Below, piece by piece: positions 57,107 to 64,000 of a DNA stretch of 64,000 bases. Origin of the DNA: Chenopodium formosanum (taxonomy: Eukaryota; Streptophyta; Magnoliopsida; Caryophyllales; Amaranthaceae); the NCBI GenBank assembly GCA_024500155.1, contig CM044871.1, forward strand, positions 77,856,402 to 77,920,401, written 5' to 3'. Made by a program: the position numbers and the translations under genes. Within the stretch, counting starts at the first letter, position 1. Every line of letters starts with the position of its first letter. Under the pieces are notes generated by a model that was not told where the DNA came from, ran no database searches, and saw nothing but the letters and a program-made list of their open reading frames with translations.

Positions 57107-57707
57107 CTAGATGAAAGCCCGTACATTGCATAATTTTTTCATACATAAATTTCATGAAAAAATAATTTATAATTAATAACTAAATTATAAATATGATACA
57201 TTATTTGTCGAATATTTGAATAATATATTTATGTTAAAATATATTTTTAATCTCTTTATAAAATAATTTAAATCCTAAATCATACTAAGTAATTTTTAAC
57301 ATGGAACTTTAATTCCATTCTAAAATTTATTCGTTAACAGTTTATATGACGATTTTTTTTTTTTAATATAAAACTAAAGTCTAAATCATTTTTTCAATGG
57401 TCAATATGTTATTTGATCGGATGGATTTCAGGATAAAAATTTTAATGTGAAAAGATTTTTTTTTCTTTTTTCTTTTTTTGAAAGAAGATGAATTTTTTTA
57501 TTTTAAAATAATTTAAATATTGAATTAGTTTTTTAATGGCATATAAAATTAAAATCTCATTCGTTAATTTTACTTACGTGACGATTGATTTTTTTTTTTT
57601 TATTTCTAAACCAAAGTATAAATCTCTTTTCTCATTGGTTGAAATAATGTCTTTTTTGTGTGGCACGTCGAATGCTTCCGAAAATTGTCTCTTTCATACT
57701 AGTTAGA
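57107..57707 (-). mobile_element. Helitron-like element H4 (about 600 bp)
   Basis: Minus strand: 5' TC at 57706-57707 after A, 3' CTAG at 57107-57110 before T. The terminal stretch GTACGGGCTTTCATCTAG aligns to the H1/H2 ends with a decayed hairpin. The 5' 150 bases match the start of the window (H1). No coding. Confidence 0.62.
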
Positions 57708-57839
57708 TTCTAATTAATTTTTTTTTTAATTATTTGATTCGTTTTACTATTAAATACTCTGTAGTTTCCAACATAGAAAACCAAATAATAATCTAATAAA
57801 AAAAACTTCCATATTTAAACAATTTTATTTTCAGTGCAT

Positions 57840-58109
57840 CTTGTGTGTGGCTAGTTATACCGTGTGGCTGTTTATAAAAAAAAATAAAAAAAATAAAAAA
57901 TAAAAAAAAACAAAAAACAGGTAACACTTAAAACAGTTATAATCAATTAACCCTTATAATACTGATCAAGTAACCTCTGTAACACTGATCGAGTAACCCT
58001 TATAACACTAACAAAGTAACCCCTGAACACTTACGGGATAACCTCTGTAACTCTAATGTCAATAACCCCCATGGTGGCTGGCCATACAGTGTGGTTAGCC
58101 ACATATAAG
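57840..58109. mobile_element. Candidate TIR element (270 bp) with internal minisatellite
   Basis: Left CTTGTGTGTGGCTAG and right inverse CTTATATGTGGCTAA form imperfect inverted repeats of about 30 bp, including a second TGTGGCTG/TATGGCC block. A clear target duplication is not visible. Confidence 0.45.
57940..58075. repeat. Minisatellite of about 23 bp, five to six units
   Basis: Units of the form AGTAACCYCTRTAACACTGATC, increasingly diverged to the right. Confidence 0.75.
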
Positions 58110-58139
58110 AACTTGTGTTATACTATTTTTAATAATGTG

Positions 58140-58455
58140 ACCTAATTCATTGTTGTCAGTTATGTGAAAACTGAATTACGTAAATATAAATAAATTTTAA
58201 ACATGTTATCTCGTTGGTGACATATTAGGATAAAAGCTTTAATGTGAAAAAATATCTTTTTTAAAATAATAATTTAAATCTTAAATCACTATTTTTTTTA
58301 CATTAAAATAAACTTAAATTTCATTCGTTAATTTTGCTTATCATTAATTTTGCTTACGTGACAATTAAATTTTTTAATTATAAAATAAAATACAAATCTC
58401 TTTTTTATTGATTGAATTAATGCTCTCGAAAATTGTCTTCTTCATTTATGTATAT
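58140..58455 (-). mobile_element. Helitron-like fragment
   Basis: Matches the right half of H4 (57390-57690) in the same orientation: AAAGCTTTAATGTGAAAA, TTCGTTAATTTTGCTTA and GAAAATTGTCTTCTTCAT. Its 3' end is not found. Confidence 0.5.
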
Positions 58456-58799
58456 TCGATTAGATTTATTCATAGTTTATGATGCAATATTTTGTTATTT
58501 TAAAATATCTCAAGATACATATATATAAACCCTATGAAAATTATTTATTCATAGTTTATAATGCAATGTTTATTTGTGTTTTGTATATGCAAGTAATAAC
58601 CAATAGGTTTAGACAATTATAATGAATTTCATTCTAATAGGTAATAATACCTCAAAACTCTATTATATTCATTGTAAGTGAATTATTAATTTAAATTATT
58701 CCAACCCTGATTGAATTTGATCATTTAAAGAAATTTCAAATACATAATGTAGTGGTAAAAAAAATGTGGAGTAATATATTTGGTTATATGTGAATATAA
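58456..58799. other. AT-rich intergenic stretch
   Basis: Simple AT-rich DNA. Nothing supportable seen. Confidence 0.5.
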
Positions 58800-58801
58800 T
58801 A

Positions 58802-59527
58802 CTCCCTCCAATCCGTCCCTCCGATCCGTCCCTTTAATTATTAAAAGTCTATTTTTAATATTTATTACTCACATAATAAAGAGAAGGAAATTTTGCCAAC
58901 AACTACCTTTTAAATGACCACTTTTGAGAACAACTACCATTTAAAATTTTCTTTTAAAAAAACTACCACAAAGTCACAAAAAACTTTGAGTAGCTCGGGA
59001 AGAATTTCCGGTTGAGAAAGCCTAGTTTATAAGATTTTTCCGGTTGAGAAAGCCTAGTTTATAAAATTTCAATCAATTGTGGTATAGAAAACAAGAGATT
59101 TCGATAGTAAAACACAATTATAGGTCAATTATCTTTAATTTTGCATTATAGTTTATTTAATTTCTCAATTAAATCTTAAATTTAGGGTTTATGGTCAAAA
59201 AATTGAATTAAGGGCTTTACGAAATTGGGGATTTGGGGGATTTGGGGCAATTGAAGTGTATAATCCAATTAAGGGTTAATGTAGTGCAATATTATCATTT
59301 AATTTGGGTTTTTTTGAGGGAAATTTTATAAAATATGCCCCTTAAACGGAGATTCTTGCCGGAAACAATAAATGTGGTAGTACTACTCAAACTTTTTGTA
59401 TTTTTGTGGTAGTTTTTTCAAAAGAAAATTTTAAATGGTAGTTGTTCTCAAAAGTGGTCATTTAAATGGTAGTTATTCGCAAAATTTCCTAAAGAGAAAT
59501 AGGCTTCTACTTTAGGAACAAAGGTAG
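58802..59527. mobile_element. Stowaway-like MITE split by a Mutator-like element
   Basis: Left end TA/CTCCCTCC (58800-58809), right end GGTAG/TA (59523-59529), TA target duplication. Without the nested element it is about 113 bp. The right inverse (CTACCTTTGTTCC) matches the left only partly. Confidence 0.5.
58886..59489. mobile_element. Mutator-like MITE (604 bp)
   Basis: Termini GGAAATTTTGCCAACAACTACC-type and inverse, with perfect 9-bp duplications TAAAGAGAA (58877-58885; 59490-59498). TIR of about 100 bp with repeated AACTACC blocks. No coding. Confidence 0.9.
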
Positions 59528-59529
59528 TA

Positions 59530-60476
59530 CTTCTTTGTGTATAAACTAACCATTACCAAGTGAAAATTAGAAGGATTGATTCTAACTTTTAATCAACTCT
59601 TAATTGATAAGGAGTTTAGGGTGTATGTGTTATGTTCAATCAGGACTAATTAAGTGTAATCAGTAAATCAGATGTATAAATAACATGAGAATAAGGAGAA
59701 ATTAGATCTAATTAGAATTAATCAGATAAGTTTAGATAGCACATCACCAATAACTAAATTGACTTCTTTCTTCCTATGTTCGTTGAGTTTATTATAGTCT
59801 ACAAGTCTCATTGATTACTTAGAAAAAGAATTCTCATATTGGTGGTTAGTCTTGTCAAATACTCCGTAAGTTTTAACCTTTAAAGTGGCCAATTAGAATT
59901 TAGAAGCAATACATTTTGGCAGCATTGATAATGGCTATGTTGCTTGTGTTGCTTGGCTAGTGTGGGACTACACAAGGTTGTCAACTTTCATGAGATACAG
60001 AGTTTGGGAGATAATGAGCAATAAGAAAGCATCATGGTAAAGCTATTGCATCTTCTCTTGATCTTTCTCTAATGAGTGAGAATTATAATCCTCTACTTAT
60101 TTTGAATTAATTCAGAAATAATAAGTTTAGATCGACAAAATTAAAGAGTTTATATAAAATAAGCACGGAGTAAATCAAGTTATGATTAAAAGCCTAGATA
60201 GTACTATACGGCATATTTTTACATCCTCCAAAACCTATAAACGAGTATCTTAAATCTGTTTATATTTAATTGCAACGCTTGTATATACAAAGTATATTTT
60301 ACACTATTCACGAACAGTGATTTATGTTTAAGGGAAAATATATTAATCTGAGATCTTGTTAAGTTTGTCTTATTGCATATTTTCAATTATTACTTTTTAT
60401 ATTTTATACAAGTTGATTAAAACTATGGATTGACATGCAGTGAAAGTAGAAGTGCTGCAACTAAGTTGAAACAAAG
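59530..60476. other. Intergenic stretch without recognisable feature
   Basis: AT-rich, no long open frame, no element ends found. Confidence 0.5.
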
Positions 60477-61319
60477 TGTAGACGCGGAAATTTCATGAGT
60501 GTCATACATCAAATTAAATAAATTAATTTGGTTTAAATCATGAATGATCCATCTAAATTATTTTTGGCCCACCCAAATAAATAGTCGAAGTAATGAAATA
60601 TAATTCGGTTGTAAAGTAAATCAAACGGACCAGGTTAAAAGACTTCTGAGTCATAAAATGGGATGGGCCCATACCTACTAAGTCCACTCAAGGGTTCCCA
60701 TCTCCTATAAATACACCGTTCCTCCATCAATTCAGGGCATCCAGAAATCATTATTCTAATAGCACATAAAACTCAAACAGATTTTTCTCTGAAGGAAGTC
60801 AACAAGCACATCAAATTCGCGCCGACTTGTTTAGATACACTCAAACACATTTGAACGGGATTAAGCTTCATAAGCCCTCGTTCAGGTGTATTCAAACAAA
60901 ATCCTTGAATACAGGTTGACATCATCTATCAAACGTCATCCAACAGGTGTGACACACGTGTCATCATCATTCTACGGAACAGAATAAGAGGATTTATTTT
61001 ATTTTATTATAAACTATTATACAGAGATTGTACCCAAAATTCAACTATTACTCTGTAATATAAAATCATTTGTTACTTTATTTCCCGTATTTATTTATTT
61101 AGACGTAAACAAATTTTAGCACGCTCGGTGGAGCAATTTTCGCTATTCATCTCTGCTCTCCAAGTTTCAAAATCCGTGGGATCGGATCGATGGGGGCGTG
61201 CCAAAATTTGTTTTCAAATTCTGCAGGGGAATTTTGAGACCAAGTTGCATCCGATATCAAATCTCCACAACAGGTCTCAAGGGGGCATTTTTTGGCACCG
61301 AAATTTTGTTAATTATTAG
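60477..61319 (+). mobile_element. Candidate LTR plus PBS of a truncated retrotransposon
   Basis: TGTAGACGCG (60477) to GACGTAAACA (61111) would be a 635-bp LTR with CTATAAATAC near 60709 as TATA box. Six nt further TAGCACGCTCGGTGGAGC (61117-61133) looks like a mutated PBS of the GGCACGCTCGGTGG type. About 190 bp of internal sequence follow, then it stops. The second LTR is not in the window. Confidence 0.5.
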
Positions 61320-61721
61320 GTGTCAGATTTATGTAAATTAGGAGATAATATAAAAACATATAAGATATTGTCTTCAAGATCTCGTAAAATACTTGATAGC
61401 TATCTTGTTTACTACTCTATGGCACTCTACATAAATAGAATCGTTTCTAAGGTTAAATTAGGCTTAGATAGAATAAGTCAAAAAGGCCTCATCTCCTCCC
61501 TACTATATCAAACTCAGATAGAACAAGTCACAAAGACCCTATCTCCTCCCTAGCTATTATCAAACATTGTAGGTCCATAATATGAAATAAGCCGACAAGG
61601 CATTAAAATCTTAGCCTTTTAGAGAGAGGAATCAAGAGATATACGAGAGTTGTAACCCACAAATTATCAATGAAATAATTGTTCTCGTATATTTTTCTTC
61701 CTCTTTAATTATATATTACAG
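61320..61721. mobile_element. Candidate solo LTR (about 400 bp)
   Basis: Roughly TGTCAGATTTATG to ATATTACA, with a directly repeated AGATAGAAYAAGTCA block and a late GAGAGTTGTAACCC. No matching target duplication, so weak. Confidence 0.3.
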
Positions 61722-61939
61722 GTTTGAATTTTTATGGTTTACACGGAGTAAAACAAGAGTGTGTTCAATTCACATAATATTTATTAATCTAAAATTAATA
61801 ATTTTTAGAACCAACTAAACCTTATTATATTTTAGTTGTAAATTAAAGATGAGTAGCACATATTAACCCTTATCAGATCTAATAATTTAGAACTTTTTTT
61901 TTTTAACCTTATCAGAACTCATTATTCTTAAAACAATCT

Positions 61940-62254
61940 TTTTGCTGAAAAACTACCTTACATTATTTAGATTTTGTGACAAACTACCTTATAAAAAAAA
62001 TACTTTGAAAAACTACCTTATACCGTAATATGTTGAAAAAGCTGCGTTGTGTCGGATTCGATCTTGCATTGAATAAGGGACGTTTACTAATCCAATTCCC
62101 ACTCTTCTTGCCCCTTTTTCTAGCCCAGTTTCCAAATATATAGCTCCCTTATAACCCTGCTCTCATCATTAAATCTGGCATGGGGTAGCAACATTAAATA
62201 TTTAATAAGGTAGTTTCTTACAAAATTTCTTTATAAGGTAGTTTTTTACAAAAA
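61940..62254. mobile_element. Candidate Mutator-like MITE without visible target duplication
   Basis: Inverted TTTTTG, AAAACTACCTTA and a second AAACTACCTTAT block on both ends, the same style as the element at 58886. The outermost bases have decayed. Confidence 0.42.
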
Positions 62255-62360
62255 TAAATAAATAAATAAATAAAATAAAAAATAAAAATAAATAAAATAT
62301 AAAAAAAAATATCCTTCTTATAAGAAGAGTATAATAGGTGAGCACAAGACCTAAGTTTAA

Positions 62361-62587
62361 GGGCCTGTTCTCTTACGTTGAAATTCATATCAGTTCAGTT
62401 TAGTTCAGTTCAGCTCAGTTCAGTTCAGTTCAGTTCAGTTCAGTTCAGTTCAGTTCCGCTCAGTTCAGTTCAGTTCAGCTCCTAATTTCCTTCTCTTATA
62501 AAATATTCAGTTCAGTTCAGGTCAGTTCAGCTCAGCTCAGTTCAGTTCAGTTCAGTTCAGTTCAGTTCAGTCAATAAGAACAGGCCC
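62361..62587. mobile_element. Tourist-like (PIF/Harbinger) MITE filled with a TTCAG array
   Basis: Inverted repeat GGGCCTGTTCTCTTA / TAAGAACAGGCCC and TAA target duplications (62358-62360; 62588-62590). Most of the interior is a pentanucleotide array. Confidence 0.75.
62390..62572. repeat. (TTCAG)n pentanucleotide array in two blocks
   Basis: About 17 units (62390-62478) and about 13 units (62508-62572), with CTCAG variants, separated by about 30 bp. Confidence 0.92.
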
Positions 62588-62658
62588 TAAATGTGTTTTG
62601 ATATAGCCAACCAACAGATAAATTTATCGAAAACAATGTTAAAAACTTAAAACAATTA

Positions 62659-63623
62659 GGGAAATTCTCAATGGTAGCCCTCTACTTTTGCTTATTTCCA
62701 ATGGTAACCAACTTTTTTTTCAATTATCTTTGGTAGCCATATACTTTTAAATTTTCTCAAGTGTAACCTTCATAATGTTTTTCCGTTAGAATTCAAACTA
62801 ACTATATTGTAAACCAAGGTTAACTTTCAAAAAAAATAAAACACTTTACCAGCCACTCTCTCCCCCTTCCCTTCCAATCCTCCATTGTTGGTCTTCTTCA
62901 TTTCCGCAACTAGGATCGATTGCTAGCTAGGTCTGATCGGAGCCCCTGGTCTTGCCTTGACCGCCGTCGTAAAGGCTTCCCCCCACCGAAAATACCCCGA
63001 AAACCTACCCTTCCCCACTACGAGCCGCCCCCCACAACCCTAATTCCCCACCTGAAACCAGCCCAAACTCGCGTTTAGGGTGGTTTAAAGGTAGGGATTA
63101 ATTAGAAATTGGGGGCGCGCGACTCATGGTGGGTGGAAGGGGTCGTTTTCCGGTGGTGGGAAAGGGAAAGGACGAGTTCAGGGGTAGGGGGAAATTGAAG
63201 GGGATGGGAGCGGGAAAGGGGATGGGTTGGGGTTGGGGTTGGGTCGCTTGGGTGACAAGGTAGATGAGTAAATCGACGCATAGGGAAGGCCTGAGTGTCG
63301 GTCGGAAAGGCTTGGCTAAGCGTCGGTCGTCGGCAGTGGAAGAGGAGGGGAAGATGGCGGTTGGGCTAGTGTTAGAAGGGGTGGTTTTGTTTTTGTTTTG
63401 TTTTTTTAATTTTTATAAAACTAACTATGATTAAGTGTTTTTTATTTTTTTATTTGAAATACTTAACTCTAGTGAGTAATAAATTAGATTTAACGGAAAA
63501 AACATTAGTAAGGTTACGGTTGAGAATTTTTAAAAGTATATGGCTACCAAAGATAATCGAAAAAAAAAAATTGGTTACCATTGAAAATAAGCAAAAGTAG
63601 AGGGCTACCATTGAGAATTTCCC
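62659..63623. mobile_element. Mutator-like element (965 bp)
   Basis: GGGAAATTCTCAATGGTAGCC and inverse, perfect 9-bp duplications AAACAATTA (62650-62658; 63624-63632). TIR of about 110 bp with three GGTAGCC/GGTAACC blocks. GC-rich centre (62840-63360) without a long frame. Confidence 0.9.
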
Positions 63624-63694
63624 AAACAATTATTATCTCTAATCACCTTAAAACCCAACAGATGTAATAAGTAGATCTATTAAAACTAATAACT

Positions 63695-63785
63695 GAAAGT
63701 GAGGGATAACTCAAGTAGTTAGAGCTCTCTTCTGAGGTGATATTGGGATTGATTCTCGTCACTCGCCCTTTGTGACTCCTAAAAA
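63695..63785 (+). mobile_element. Short tRNA-like SINE
   Basis: A-box-like TAACTCAAGTAG (63707-63718), B-box-like GGGATTGATTC (about 63747) and an oligo(A) end. It is flanked by AAAACTAATAACT (63682-63694; 63786-63798). Body about 85 bp, hardly more than the tRNA-related head. Confidence 0.75.
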
Positions 63786-64000
63786 AAAACTAATAACTCA
63801 TATCCAATTATTCAACTCAAAATACCAGATTCAAACTCAAACTCTACTTGAAATCACTTGACACAATTTGACCCTATCAGAATCAAATCGAACCAAACAA
63901 ACCCGATAAGGCAATAATAAATGTTTCTAATAATGACTATTTTATTTATAATGCATCTTGACAATAGAGCCAAAATTGACTTGAACGACCCGACACAGTC

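Noticed and set aside
61128..61553. Two small frames of 63 and 77 codons
   Set aside because: They overlap the PBS/interior of an LTR fragment and a possible solo LTR; no domain.

Overview
The window is repeat-dense nuclear DNA of a flowering plant, most likely a dicot. The evidence is AT-rich flanks, spliceosomal introns and plant transposable-element classes (Tat/Ogre-like Ty3-gypsy, CACTA, Mutator-like, Helitron, Tourist, Stowaway, a tRNA-like SINE). I lean weakly to Caryophyllales because the elements resemble Retand- and Ogre-type Tat elements, but the sequence does not prove a family. I see no host gene, rRNA, tRNA gene or CRISPR array.

The core, 1785-53747, is a nest of mobile elements. 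The outermost is a roughly 1-kb Mutator-like element (9-bp target duplication TGTATATTA at 1785-1793 and 53739-53747). A non-autonomous CACTA element (2702-53657, target duplication AGT) split its right inverted repeat. Inside the CACTA lies minus-strand Tat/Retand-like LTR retrotransposon A (3292-52846, LTRs 490 bp). Inside A lies plus-strand Ogre-like element B (4053-42288, LTRs about 1.9 kb, target duplication CCAGC). The gag of B is interrupted by a related minus-strand Ogre-like element C (from 8611), which has lost its own 5' end. Element A has about 3-4% LTR divergence by eye and B about 1-1.5%, in agreement with the nesting order.

B and C share one architecture: LTR with a five-unit heat-shock element, long leader, gag, protease, reverse transcriptase, RNase H, integrase, then two intron-containing genes on the opposite strand. 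The gene next to pol is a two-exon DUF7745-type gene. The gene next to the 3' LTR is a six-exon plant mobile domain (PMD) gene. Their introns are antisense to the genomic RNA and would escape splicing during retrotransposition. Element A has one antisense multi-exon gene of Transposase_28 (PF04195) type, with a candidate promoter beside the 3' LTR that element B has separated from the coding exons. gag-pol is broken in all three elements, mostly by C-to-T or G-to-A nonsense changes. The DUF7745 genes of B and C are open and free of indels.

Between C and the rest of B, a 3.9-kb piece (leader, gag and C-LTR junction of B, 6371-10255) is copied at 25213-29108. It is joined on the left through a 26-bp templated filler and on the right at an AAAGCT microhomology. 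This makes a direct repeat of B sequence and a 1.9-kb inverted repeat with C. Another unusual feature is clusters of the palindrome GGCGCC, spaced about 20 bp apart, in the non-coding spacers of B and C.

The flanks (1-1784 and 53748-64000) hold small elements: Helitron-like units with the hairpin/CTRR end, further Mutator-like elements whose inverted repeats start GGAAA or GGGAAA, a retroposed transcript with poly(A), a Stowaway split by a Mutator-like element, a Tourist-like MITE filled with a TTCAG array, a short SINE, and LTR fragments.
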